Positions 5,718 to 12,801 of a stretch of DNA of 12,843 nucleotides are shown here, piece after piece. The notes beneath the pieces were generated by a model, which was given only the letters and a program-made list of their open reading frames with translations, was not told the origin of the DNA and ran no database searches. The stretch's first letter is position 1. Each line of letters opens with the position of its first letter. The stretch spans positions 1-12,843 of the forward strand of contig CAMWJT010000021.1 of the NCBI GenBank assembly GCA_947174625.1, in the 5' to 3' direction. Made by a program: the position numbers and the translations under genes. This DNA is from an uncultured Ruminococcus sp. (lineage in GTDB: Bacteria; Bacillota; Clostridia; Oscillospirales; Ruminococcaceae).

Positions 5718-6527
5718 ATGAATCAGTTTGTGTGGATGGCACTGCTTGCAACAGTCGGCACATGGCTTGTGACGGCACTGGGGGCGGCAATTGTGGTATT
5801 TTTCAAGTCACCCAATCAGAAAATTTTAAATTTTATGCTTGGTTTTGCATCTGGTGTGATGATTGCCGCAAGTTTCTGGTCACTGTTACAGCCGGCAATT
5901 GAACGGGCAGAACAGATTGCAAAACTCCCGGCTTATTTCGTAGCAACGACAGGATTTTTATTCGGTGCATGTTTCATGTGGGGTTCTGATAAGATTGTAT
6001 CATTCGCAAGAGAGAAAGCAAATCCTGTTGCCGGAAAAAAAGAAAGCCGTGAAAAATTAAATCGCATGATTATGCTGGTACTCTCTATCACATTGCATAA
6101 TATCCCGGAGGGATTAGCCGTCGGGGTCGCATTCGGCGCATTGCAGAATACAGATGCCAGGATTGAAAATCTGATGGGAGCTGTCACAATCGCCGTCGGG
6201 ATCGGCTTGCAGAATTTCCCCGAAGGCGCAGCCGTATCCGTCCCACTGCGCCGGGAGGGGTATTCTCGCCGGAGAAGTTTCCTGATCGGGCAGGCATCCG
6301 GCATGGTCGAACCAATCGCAGGTGTAGCAGGTGCATTATTAGTTGTCTATGTAGAATCCATTCTGCCTTATGCGTTGTCATTTGCGGCAGGCGCTATGAT
6401 TTTAGTCGCCGTACATGAATTAATTCCGGAATGCCAGAGAAATCAGGAAGAACAGCCCTATTTTGCGACAATGGGAATTATCACCGGCTTTGCTGTGATG
6501 ATGCTGTTAGATGTCATGCTGGGATAA
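5718..6527 (+). CDS. ZIP-family divalent metal transporter (GufA/ZupT-like)
   Basis: 269 residues from ATG 5718. The preceding AGGAGG is 14 nt away, a long spacing, but the only nearer in-frame start (GTG 5703) overlaps that site. Integral membrane protein with about eight hydrophobic segments, moving zinc or related divalent metals into the cytoplasm. The metal-site motifs are complete: HNIPEG (127-132), QNFPEG (165-170), MVEPIAG (197-202, Glu198) and HELIPE (233-238). The loop between the third and fourth helices (about 92-116) is short and basic, without the His-rich stretch of many ZIPs; this fits the GufA branch. The gene diverges from membrane protein B and converges on the feo operon. 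Iron as a substrate is possible given the feo neighbour, but the substrate cannot be read from sequence. Confidence 0.92.
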   Translation: MNQFVWMALLATVGTWLVTALGAAIVVFFKSPNQKILNFMLGFASGVMIAASFWSLLQPAIERAEQIAKLPAYFVATTGFLFGACFMWGSDKIVSFAREKANPVAGKKESREKLNRMIMLVLSITLHNIPEGLAVGVAFGALQNTDARIENLMGAVTIAVGIGLQNFPEGAAVSVPLRREGYSRRRSFLIGQASGMVEPIAGVAGALLVVYVESILPYALSFAAGAMILVAVHELIPECQRNQEEQPYFATMGIITGFAVMMLLDVMLG

Positions 6528-6532
6528 TTTTT

Positions 6533-6586
6533 AAAAAGCTCTCTTTTATCTGATAGCAATATCAGATAGAAAAGAGAGCTTTTTTT
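6533..6586. terminator. Bidirectional terminator between ZIP gene and feo operon
   Basis: A long hairpin, AAAAAGCTCTCTTTT-ATCTGATA paired with TATCAGAT-AGAAAAGAGAGCTTTTT, GCAA loop at 6556-6559, with a two-base bulge in the right arm. T-runs flank it on both strands. It starts 6 nt after the ZIP stop and lies 14 nt past the end of the convergent feo operon, so it most likely ends both. Confidence 0.9.
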
Positions 6587-6599
6587 ATGATTTTTATAA

Positions 6600-6758
6600 T
6601 TATTTCTTGCGTTCCGGATTCTCACAGCCATTACAGTGACTGCAACTGCATTTGTTTCCGCAGGAACTGCATCCGCCGTTTTTATGATCTTTCCAGATGC
6701 TCCGGATCGCAAGCACCAGAATTACGGCAATGATTAAAATTACAATAATATTTGCCAT
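6600..6758 (-). CDS. FeoB-associated Cys-rich membrane protein (52 aa)
   Basis: A small gene starting at ATG 6758, one base after the feoB stop, with AAAGGG about 8 nt upstream inside the end of feoB. The product is 52 residues: one TM helix (ANIIVILIIAVILVLAI, residues 2-18), then a basic stretch, then a cysteine cluster CSSCGNKCSCSHCNGC (residues 30-45, six cysteines in spaced pairs). This matches the small FeoB-associated Cys-rich proteins found after feoB in Firmicutes, thought to assist ferrous iron transfer at the membrane in place of FeoC; the exact role is not established. The near-overlap with feoB indicates translational coupling. Confidence 0.9.
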   Translation of the reverse strand: MANIIVILIIAVILVLAIRSIWKDHKNGGCSSCGNKCSCSHCNGCENPERKK

Positions 6759-6759
6759 A

Positions 6760-8901
6760 TTAAGCCCTTTCTAAAGAAAGTCCTGTTTTCTTCTCAGGCG
6801 ACCAGGCTTTCTTGATGAATAACAAATAAATGACGAATAACAGACAAGCAATCGCAAAGACTGTCCCGATACCGAATGCACCTGTTGTCAGCAGTGTGCC
6901 GAACTGATAAATCATCAGAGAGACGATATAAGCCAGTGCGCATTGATAACCGACTGCAAACCAGGTCATTTTGCCGGACATCATTTCACGGCGTAATGCG
7001 CCGACTGCTGCAAAACACGGCACACACAGCAGATTAAATGCCATCATGGCATAAGCGGCAACCGGTGTATAAGCAGCCCCCAGCGTTGCCCATAATTCTT
7101 CGCCGTCTTCTGCGACTTCTTCAAAACCGTACAGAACGCCGAATGTGCCGACAAGATTTTCTTTTGCAATCAGTCCTGTCAGGGATGCGACAGCGGCTTT
7201 CCAGTCGCCGAATCCTAACGGCGCAAAGATCGGCGCAATCATTTTACCGATCCCGGCAAGCATGGATTCTTCCGCATCTACCATTTCCAAATGCAGATTG
7301 AAACTCTGCAAGAACCAGATCAGAACTGTAGAAACCAGGACAATGGAAGTGGCTTTTTTGATAAATGCAAATCCTCTGTCAAGCATAGTCCGGAATACGT
7401 TTCCTGCGCCGGGCAGATGATATGCCGGCAGTTCGATCACGAATGGTGCAGGATCTCCGGCAAATAATTTTGTTTTTTTCAGGATAATCCCGGAGGCAAT
7501 CACACAGGCAATCCCCAGAAAATACGCCGACGGTGCAATCCAGGCTTGTTCCGGGAAAAATGCACCGGCAATCAGCGCAATGATCGGGAGTTTCGCACCG
7601 CAAGGAATGAATGTTGTCGTCATAATCGTCATACGGCGGTCGTTATCGCTTTCAATCGTCCGGGATGCCATAATGCCAGGCACACCGCACCCGGTAGAGA
7701 CTAACATCGGGATGAACGATTTACCGGATAAGCCGAATTTCCGGAAAATCCGGTCTAATACAAAGGCAATTCTTGCCATATAACCGCAGTCTTCCAGGAT
7801 TGCCAGACAGATAAATAATACTAACATCTGTGGCAAAAATCCGAGAACAGCTCCCACACCGCCGACAATGCCATCCATAATCAGACCGTAGAGCCAGTCC
7901 GCAAGCCCCAGATTTTCCAATGCACCGCCTAAGTACGTCGGGACAATCTCCCCGAACAACACATCATTGACCCAGTCCGTCGCCATTGTGCCGACAGTAG
8001 AAATCGAGATAAAATACACCAGGAACATAATCACCGCAAAGAGCGGCAGTGCAAAGATTCTATGTGTCACGATTCTGTCAATCTTGTCAGATGCTGTCAT
8101 CCCGGAAATATCTTTTTTATGGACACATTTTTCTGTCACGGAAGCAATCCAGGCATAACGTTCTCCAGTAATGATGCTTTCGCTGTCATCTTCTGCGATT
8201 TCTTCACAGGCTGTCACTAATTTTTCAATCTTTGCAAGCTCTGAAGCATTTAATTGCAAGTCCTGCTGAATTTCTTCATCCCGTTCCAATAATTTCACAG
8301 CATACCAGCGCAGACTTCTGGAATCTGCTTTTCCTGTGATGATCTCAGAAATCTCCTGAATCACTTTTTCAATTTCCTCAGAAAATTTTTGTTTTAAGAC
8401 AACTTCTTTTTTGCTTTTTGCAACTGCAACCGCTTTTTTTACAGCATCCTGGATGCCGTCCCCCTTGAGTGCGGAAATTTCGACAACCTCACAGCCGAGC
8501 ATGTCACCGAGTTTTTTTGTATGAATCTGGTCACCGTTTTTCCGGATCACATCCATCATATTCAGTGCAATCACAACCGGGATGCCAACTTCAATCAATT
8601 GTGTGGAAAGATATAAATTTCTCTCCAGATTGGTCGCATCGACAATATTTAAAATGGCATCCGGTTTATCATGGATAATATAATTTCTTGATACAATTTC
8701 TTCTGCCGTATATGGCGAAAGAGAATAAATCCCCGGTAAATCCTCAATAATCACGGACTTATCGGACTTTAATCTGCCGTCTTTCTTTTCTACCGTCACG
8801 CCTGGCCAGTTGCCGACATGCTGTGTACTGCCTGTCAGAGCGTTGAACAGTGTCGTTTTGCCGGTGTTCGGATTTCCGGCAAGTGCTAATCTGATTTCCA
8901 T
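6760..8901 (-). CDS. feoB: Ferrous iron transport protein B
   Basis: 713 residues, normal length. Main permease of the Feo system, importing Fe(II) across the cytoplasmic membrane. The N-terminal G domain is complete: G1 GNPNTGKT (9-16), switch I WPGVTVEKKDG (Thr36), G3 DLPG (54-57), G4 NMMD (114-117), G5 SALK (143-146). A helical regulatory region with two charged segments follows to about residue 270. The membrane part has the two Gate regions, including the conserved FIPMLVSTGCGVPGIMASR with its cysteine, and ends in a hydrophobic helix and a short basic tail. ATG start with AAGGAG 9 nt upstream. It follows feoA by 58 nt and is coupled to the Cys-rich protein downstream. No truncation or frameshift seen. 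Confidence 0.98.
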   Translation of the reverse strand: MEIRLALAGNPNTGKTTLFNALTGSTQHVGNWPGVTVEKKDGRLKSDKSVIIEDLPGIYSLSPYTAEEIVSRNYIIHDKPDAILNIVDATNLERNLYLSTQLIEVGIPVVIALNMMDVIRKNGDQIHTKKLGDMLGCEVVEISALKGDGIQDAVKKAVAVAKSKKEVVLKQKFSEEIEKVIQEISEIITGKADSRSLRWYAVKLLERDEEIQQDLQLNASELAKIEKLVTACEEIAEDDSESIITGERYAWIASVTEKCVHKKDISGMTASDKIDRIVTHRIFALPLFAVIMFLVYFISISTVGTMATDWVNDVLFGEIVPTYLGGALENLGLADWLYGLIMDGIVGGVGAVLGFLPQMLVLFICLAILEDCGYMARIAFVLDRIFRKFGLSGKSFIPMLVSTGCGVPGIMASRTIESDNDRRMTIMTTTFIPCGAKLPIIALIAGAFFPEQAWIAPSAYFLGIACVIASGIILKKTKLFAGDPAPFVIELPAYHLPGAGNVFRTMLDRGFAFIKKATSIVLVSTVLIWFLQSFNLHLEMVDAEESMLAGIGKMIAPIFAPLGFGDWKAAVASLTGLIAKENLVGTFGVLYGFEEVAEDGEELWATLGAAYTPVAAYAMMAFNLLCVPCFAAVGALRREMMSGKMTWFAVGYQCALAYIVSLMIYQFGTLLTTGAFGIGTVFAIACLLFVIYLLFIKKAWSPEKKTGLSLERA

Positions 8902-8959
8902 GTAAAAAATGCTCCTTATTATATTATTATAGTGATAAGTAATTTTAAAAAATTATAAT

Positions 8960-9181
8960 TTAATTCACTTCGATCAATTCTGCATCGCTTTTCCGGATGG
9001 TCAGTTCATATCCCCGGACAGTCAGTTCTATCGGATCTCCTAACGGTGCGACTTTCCGGACGTAGATCTTAGCACCCTTGGTGATGCCCATGTCCAGAAT
9101 TCTGCGCCGGAGAGCGCCGTCTCCATGCAATTTTACTACCGTGACCGTCTGTCCGCAGGCAATTTCTTTTAAAGATTTCAT
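8960..9181 (-). CDS. feoA: FeoA protein (second in operon)
   Basis: 73 residues with the SH3-like FeoA fold pattern: SLKEIACGQTVTVVKLHGDGALRRRILDMGITKGAKIYVRKVAPLGDPIELTVRGYELTIRKSDAELI. The motif RRRILDMGITKG and the strand PIELTVRGYELTIRK are typical. FeoA is a small cytoplasmic protein that acts with FeoB and is thought to interact with it. ATG 9181 is preceded by AAAGGAAG at about 13 nt; this long spacing recurs in this window. It lies 53 nt after the first feoA-like gene and 58 nt before feoB. Its low identity to the first FeoA suggests an old split rather than a recent duplication. Confidence 0.95.
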   Translation of the reverse strand: MKSLKEIACGQTVTVVKLHGDGALRRRILDMGITKGAKIYVRKVAPLGDPIELTVRGYELTIRKSDAELIEVN

Positions 9182-9234
9182 GATCTGAACTAGTTCTTCC
9201 TTTCTGAAAAATTTAAAAAATTTAAAATTTTAAT

Positions 9235-9453
9235 TTAATTTTTAAGAATAATCCTGCTCGCTGTCACTTTGTTCAAGGCAAGCCTTGTACCCTTTAACTC
9301 AATAATCAAATTTCCTGCCAGTTCTGAAATTACTCTGACGGTTTCCCCTGTGATAAATCCCAGTTCTTCGAGATGACGGACAGCGGCGGATTTTCCATGC
9401 AGTTCCTGAATGACACCGGACTGCCCTTGTTTTAACATGGTTAATGGCATCAT
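9235..9453 (-). CDS. FeoA-family protein (first in operon)
   Basis: 72 residues (71 if translation begins at the second of two adjacent ATGs, 9450, which is 8 nt from the AGGAGG at 9456-9461 and so better spaced). FeoA-like pattern: LKQGQSGVIQELHGKSAAVRHLEELGFITGETVRVISELAGNLIIELKGTRLALNKVTASRIIL. It has HLEELGFITGE where canonical FeoA has RRLxDMGxxxG, and NLIIELKGTRLALNK as the C-terminal strand pair. Two consecutive FeoA proteins before FeoB are common in Clostridia; the division of labour is not known. First gene of the feo operon. Confidence 0.92.
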   Translation of the reverse strand: MMPLTMLKQGQSGVIQELHGKSAAVRHLEELGFITGETVRVISELAGNLIIELKGTRLALNKVTASRIILKN

Positions 9454-9492
9454 AAACCCTCCTGGATAAAATTAATTTTAAGTTAATTTAAA

Positions 9493-9506
9493 TTAGAATA
9501 CGCTAA
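9493..9506. promoter_or_regulatory. Operator-like palindrome, feo leader (distal)
   Basis: TTAGAATACGCTAA, an inverted repeat TTAG-N6-CTAA, about 40 bp upstream of the first feoA. It is the reverse complement of the site at 9527-9540 with one mismatch. The form resembles DtxR/IdeR-type iron boxes (TTAGG...CCTAA) more than a Fur box; the regulator is inferred, not shown. Confidence 0.55.
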
Positions 9507-9526
9507 TCAAATGACAAAATTTAAAG

Positions 9527-9540
9527 TTAGCTTATTCTAA
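9527..9540. promoter_or_regulatory. Operator-like palindrome at the feo transcription start
   Basis: TTAGCTTATTCTAA, extended to GTTAG-N6-CTAAC at 9526-9541. It lies immediately downstream of the likely -10 (9555-9550, minus strand), so a bound repressor would block initiation. Its centre is 34 bp from the other copy, about three helix turns. Alternatively the two copies could pair as a 14-bp stem in the leader RNA. Confidence 0.6.
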
Positions 9541-9549
9541 CCAATATCT

Positions 9550-9578
9550 ATTATAACGTATTTCTATCTGCTTTTGTA
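9550..9578 (-). promoter_or_regulatory. Likely promoter of the feo operon
   Basis: Minus strand TATAAT at 9555-9550; the -35 position at 17-bp spacing reads TACAAA (9578-9573), a poor match. This leaves a leader of about 90 nt holding both operator-like palindromes before the first feoA. Confidence 0.5.
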
Positions 9579-9672
9579 TTCTGTTATTGACTTGTTATTC
9601 TGTTGATTTTATCCTAATATTGACTTCTAATTGCTGAATTTTCAATTTTCTCTGGCTTTTTTCTGCTTTTTA

Positions 9673-9681
9673 TGCTATAAT
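9673..9681 (+). promoter_or_regulatory. Extended -10 promoter of the adaA-like gene
   Basis: TGCTATAAT is an extended -10 (TGn plus TATAAT at 9676-9681). No good -35 lies 17 bp upstream (TGGCTT). TTGACT motifs occur farther upstream at 9587 and 9620, the former 17 bp from a poor TATCCT. The 272-base spacer 9454-9725 therefore holds the feo operators, two divergent promoters and AT-rich sequence, with no gene seen. Confidence 0.55.
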
Positions 9682-9725
9682 AAACAAAAATCAGATTTTT
9701 ATTTTTAGATACCTGAGGTGAACTT

Positions 9726-10304
9726 ATGACACAAGAACAATGGTCAGCCATCAGAAACAGAAACAAAGATTATGACAATCAATTCTTTTATGCCGTCAGA
9801 ACAACCGGGATTGTCTGCCGTCCTTCCTGTACTTCACGGCTGTGCAATCCTGAAAACAGCATTATTTTTTACACGATTCAGGAAGCACTTGCGCATGGAT
9901 TCCGACCATGCAAGAAATGCCATCCGGAACTGTCGGACTGGAACGGCGCAAAAGCAGAACTTGCTGGAGCTGTCCAGAAACTCATTGCTGAAAATTATCA
10001 GGAAAAATTTTCTTTGCAGACAATTGCCGGTACACTTTATGTCAACAAATGCTATCTTGACCGGACGTTCAAGGAAATAACCGGCATCACACCTCTTGTA
10101 TATCATCATCAGATCCGCTGTGAACAGGCGAAAAAACTGCTGATCCGACAGGAATTAAGTATTTCTTTCATCAGCTGTGAAGTCGGCTATCAGACAGCAT
10201 CCCATTTTACAAAAATATTCAAATCTGTCTGTGGCTGTACACCGTCCGAATACCGGCACAACTACCTGGAATTGCTCCGGACGGAAAGAACACAGACAGA
10301 ATAA
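9726..10304 (+). CDS. adaA: AdaA-type methylphosphotriester-DNA methyltransferase and AraC-family activator
   Basis: 192 residues. The N-terminal Ada zinc domain (about 5-70) has all four metal cysteines, Cys31, Cys35, Cys62 and Cys65, in TTGIVCRPSC and GFRPCKKC. By analogy with E. coli Ada, Cys31 (Cys38 there) takes the methyl group from a methylphosphotriester in DNA and thereby turns the protein into an activator. Residues about 82-180 hold two AraC-type HTH motifs: FSLQTIAGTLYVNKCYLDRTFKEITGITP and LSISFISCEVGYQTASHFTKIFKSVCGCTPSEYR. No O6-methylguanine transferase domain is present, and no ogt/adaB gene adjoins it, so its targets lie elsewhere. ATG start with GAGGTG 5 nt upstream. It is a single-gene transcript divergent from feo. 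Confidence 0.93.
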   Translation: MTQEQWSAIRNRNKDYDNQFFYAVRTTGIVCRPSCTSRLCNPENSIIFYTIQEALAHGFRPCKKCHPELSDWNGAKAELAGAVQKLIAENYQEKFSLQTIAGTLYVNKCYLDRTFKEITGITPLVYHHQIRCEQAKKLLIRQELSISFISCEVGYQTASHFTKIFKSVCGCTPSEYRHNYLELLRTERTQTE

Positions 10305-10409
10305 TGACTTTTTTTCTAGTTGCTTTTTGAAATTTTTATTTATTTTCTATAAAATTATTTATTAAAAAAAATATTTTTTATGAATTCCTATAAAATCATT
10401 GATTTGCTA

Positions 10410-10438
10410 TTGACATTTGCAATTTTCTGTGCTATAAT
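10410..10438 (+). promoter_or_regulatory. Consensus promoter of the initiator tRNA
   Basis: TTGACA (10410-10415), exactly 17 bp, TATAAT (10433-10438), with TGC in front as an extended -10. It is about 37 nt upstream of the mature tRNA 5' end. The rest of the 10305-10474 spacer is AT-rich, with only weak T-runs after adaA and no clear terminator hairpin. Confidence 0.9.
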
Positions 10439-10474
10439 AATAAAGTCGTCAGGGATGACAACAATAAAACAAAT

Positions 10475-10551
<77 letters not shown>

Positions 10552-10556
10552 CACAA

Positions 10557-10600
10557 AATAGCCGTTTTAGAGAAGTCTAAAACGGTTATTTCTTTATTTT
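10557..10600 (+). terminator. Terminator after tRNA-fMet
   Basis: A 15-bp stem, AATAGCCGTTTTAGA / TCTAAAACGGTTATT with one G-T pair, loop GAAG (10572-10575), followed by TCTTTATTTTTT. It starts 5 nt past the CCA end. Confidence 0.85.
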
Positions 10601-10612
10601 TTCATGTTTGAG

Positions 10613-10630
10613 GGCACTATTAAGGCACTA
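10613..10630 (+). repeat. Two short direct repeats GGCACTA
   Basis: GGCACTA occurs at 10613-10619 and 10624-10630, 11 bp apart (about one helix turn), between the tRNA and the integrase gene. The position suits integrase arm-binding sites, but two 7-mers are weak evidence. Confidence 0.3.
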
Positions 10631-10669
10631 AGCAGATAAAAAGCTATGAAAAGTGACTGGAAGATAAAA

Positions 10670-10702
10670 AAGAGAGTAGGGAAAACAGCTCCTTACTCTC
10701 TT
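10670..10702. terminator. Terminator after the integrase gene
   Basis: A 13-bp stem, AAGAGAGTAGGGA / TCCTTACTCTCTT with one G-T pair, loop AAACAGC (10683-10689). The minus-strand transcript from the integrase, which stops at 10709, continues into TTTTTAT after the hairpin. A T-run also follows on the plus strand, so it may work both ways. Confidence 0.8.
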
Positions 10703-10708
10703 ATTTTT

Positions 10709-12181
10709 TTATCCGGTTTTAGTTTTGGGTGTATGTTCTGTCATGGAGTTTATTGGCTTTCTGGTTGTCAGAATGATTTCACCCATTGCACTGGCAACAC
10801 GACTCTGTGCTTCTGAAATTACATGGGAATAAATGTCGGTCGTTGTGCTGACTTTGGCGTGTCCTAAGTGTGCAGAGATAGTAATGCTGTCCACTCCGGC
10901 GAAGTACAGAAGGCTTGCTGATGTATGTCGGAATGCATGGGGATTGATATGCCGTAAGCCGTATTTTTCTGAAAACCGGTTGCAATAGTCCGTCACACTG
11001 TCAGGATGCATCACACGTCCGATATGATTGCCACTATCTACAACAAACAGAAATCCTTTGCCCTGCCATTGACTGCCGGAGCTTTCCTGCAATGGCTTAT
11101 AATATTCATCATGATACTGTTGCAGGAGCTGTATGGTTTCGTCAGGCAGTTTTATCCAGCGTACCGAGCTTTCTGTTTTCGGTTTGTCTATGTAAATACC
11201 TGTTTTCGCTTCATAGTAAACGCATTTTTCAATATAAATTCTATGAAATGTAAAATCTACACAATCCCATGTCAAGCCTAAGACTTCGCCACGTCTGCCA
11301 CCTGTCACAAGCATCAGATGCAGAAGTGTTTTCCATTTCAACGGCTCTTGTTCAGATGCCTGTAAAATCGCCGTGACTTCTTCCTGTTCAAAGTAATTGG
11401 CTTTGGATTTGATAAGTTTCGGGGGCTTTGCTTTGTCAGCCGGATTATACGGAATTAACAGCTCCTGTTCTGCCTGATGCAGAATCATATGAATCAAAAC
11501 ATGATGCTCCCGGATGGTTTTTGCGGAAAGCGGACGGTTATCTGTTTCCAGTGTGAACAGCGTTTTTATATCCAGTCGCAAAGCTGATGCTAGTTTTCCT
11601 GCACTTTCAACAGTAATTCTTTGCCCTTTGACAGCATTCCGATAAGTAGCAGCGGAGAGCTTTGCAGAATCTTTCAGGAACTTTTCAATGCTGGTAAAGC
11701 CTTGTGCGTGAATCAGTTCCGGCAGGTCAACACCAGATTTCAAGACAGCCTTTTCATTGGCTTTGCGGATGCCCTCTTTTCCGAGTTGCTCATAGAATGC
11801 ATTCAGGTGTTGCGGACGAATGTCACAAAGTCTAATATGTCCGATTCCGGCATTCACACGCTCCAACAGCTCCCGATAGCGTACAGCTGTATGATGTCGT
11901 AATTCGCCGTTCTGCTCTTTCAAGTGCATGACATATCCTGCATAATCAGCGAATTTCTGCTTGCCGTTACCAGCCAGACCCGCTTTGCACTGCTGTTCAA
12001 ATGTCACAGCAACACAGTTCAGCTCCTTTTCAATTTGCTTGTTGCTCATGTGGGGAGCTGGTCTCCAAGTCATTTCGTAAGGCTTTAGCTTTTTACCGGA
12101 GCTGTCATATCCTCTGGCTACTCTGATTCGATAAGAGATAATCTCGCCGGCTTTATTCTTCCGTGCTGTGACATTTGCCAT
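10709..12181 (-). CDS. int: Tyrosine site-specific integrase with an HTH-like insertion
   Basis: 490 residues, about 100 longer than common Firmicute element integrases. Order: N-terminal arm-binding-type region (1-60, MANVTARKNKAGEIISYRIRV), core-binding SAM-like domain (about 75-245), catalytic domain (about 262-470). Catalytic residues look complete: Arg296 in TGGRRGEV, Lys335 in KPKTESSVR, His415 and Arg418 in PHAFRHT, His441 in HLGH, Tyr451 in DIYSH. Residues about 147-212 (start SGVDLPELI, end DIKTLFTLE) do not fit the core-binding domain and read like a Cro/C1-type HTH inserted into it. ATG start with AAGGAG 7 nt upstream, 11 nt after the XRE gene, so the two share a transcript. It integrates and excises the element at its attachment site, probably the adjoining tRNA. 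No excisionase gene is seen in this window. Confidence 0.94.
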   Translation of the reverse strand: MANVTARKNKAGEIISYRIRVARGYDSSGKKLKPYEMTWRPAPHMSNKQIEKELNCVAVTFEQQCKAGLAGNGKQKFADYAGYVMHLKEQNGELRHHTAVRYRELLERVNAGIGHIRLCDIRPQHLNAFYEQLGKEGIRKANEKAVLKSGVDLPELIHAQGFTSIEKFLKDSAKLSAATYRNAVKGQRITVESAGKLASALRLDIKTLFTLETDNRPLSAKTIREHHVLIHMILHQAEQELLIPYNPADKAKPPKLIKSKANYFEQEEVTAILQASEQEPLKWKTLLHLMLVTGGRRGEVLGLTWDCVDFTFHRIYIEKCVYYEAKTGIYIDKPKTESSVRWIKLPDETIQLLQQYHDEYYKPLQESSGSQWQGKGFLFVVDSGNHIGRVMHPDSVTDYCNRFSEKYGLRHINPHAFRHTSASLLYFAGVDSITISAHLGHAKVSTTTDIYSHVISEAQSRVASAMGEIILTTRKPINSMTEHTPKTKTG

Positions 12182-12192
12182 GTTTTTTCTCC

Positions 12193-12777
12193 TTAATCTG
12201 TTTCACTTGCTTTAAAAGCTTCAAATATCTGTTTTTCAACAATATTATTATCTATTTGAAACCATCCATCAATTATTATATAGTTACTTATAAATTTATT
12301 TAACAATGTATTTTTTAACCCTAATTTTAAATAATCTGCATAATCCGGATTTTTCATAAAATCATTAATCTTTCGATACTCTTCTGCAAAATTACAAAGG
12401 TTAATATTATCAATGGAAATAGTAATATAAGGACGAGTAGTATATTCACCAAAATCATTTTCATAATGAACTTGTATTTCGCAATCTCTAAGTTTTGAAA
12501 GAGTAATAATTGCATTAAGAACACTTTCAACAGTTAGTTCATCGCTCATAGTTTCATCTTTTGTTTCTTGACCGCATAACCAATCCAAAGAAACATTAAG
12601 AGCTTTTGCAATGGCAATTGCCTTGTCAATGGGTGGATTCTTAGGATTTTCAACTGATTCATAGGTGGAAAGAGTTGCAGGCGAAATATTAGTGCGTCTT
12701 GAAAGTTCAGCCTGTGATAAGCCAGATTTTAAGCGTGCTTCTCTCATACGTTCTGGAAATAATGTTTTTTCAGACAT
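12193..12777 (-). CDS. XRE-family transcriptional regulator of the mobile element
   Basis: 194 residues from ATG 12777, chosen because AGGAGG lies 8 nt upstream; a longer frame to 12834 would start inside the promoter. The N-terminal Cro/C1 HTH spans about residues 8-68: MREARLKSGLSQAELSRRTNISPATLSTYES, then the typical end IAKALNVSLDWLCGQ. The C-terminal part (about 80-194) is acidic and aromatic with alternating strands and helices; I do not recognise it, and it lacks the Ser/Lys protease pattern of LexA-like phage repressors. It lies upstream of the integrase in one operon, the usual place for a repressor controlling integration. A cut in the C-terminal domain is not evident. Lower GC than the chromosomal genes to its left supports foreign origin. 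Confidence 0.88.
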   Translation of the reverse strand: MSEKTLFPERMREARLKSGLSQAELSRRTNISPATLSTYESVENPKNPPIDKAIAIAKALNVSLDWLCGQETKDETMSDELTVESVLNAIITLSKLRDCEIQVHYENDFGEYTTRPYITISIDNINLCNFAEEYRKINDFMKNPDYADYLKLGLKNTLLNKFISNYIIIDGWFQIDNNIVEKQIFEAFKASETD

Positions 12778-12801
12778 TTTTATTACCTCCTTTCCTTTAT
12801 C

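Larger units (their letters stand above)
4161..5790. repeat. Tandem segmental duplication of about 0.8 kb
   Basis: Copy 1 (about 4161-4969) and copy 2 (about 4981-5790) each contain the nfi 5' end, the two-TM membrane-protein gene, a divergent promoter and the ZIP 5' end. The offset is 820 through nfi and the tail of the membrane gene, and 826 from the promoter on; the six extra bases are the two extra codons of paralogue B. Similarity is very high in the promoter and ZIP start and in the 3' part of the membrane gene, and much lower in its TM-coding middle. The chimeric junction ZIP fragment | nfi fragment near 4970-4980 is what a simple tandem duplication would leave. Confidence 0.9.

Noticed and set aside
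6458..6712. 84-aa minus-strand frame across the ZIP end and terminator
   Set aside because: It runs through the terminator hairpin and out of frame over the Cys-rich gene, whose composition and ribosome site are convincing.
9454..9725. Riboswitch or Fur box upstream of feo
   Set aside because: No recognised aptamer architecture, and no GATAATGATAATCATTATC-like match; the palindromes fit a DtxR-type box better.
10360..10380. Terminator after adaA (AAAAAATATTTTTT)
   Set aside because: Pure A/T self-complementarity without a GC stem; too weak to call.
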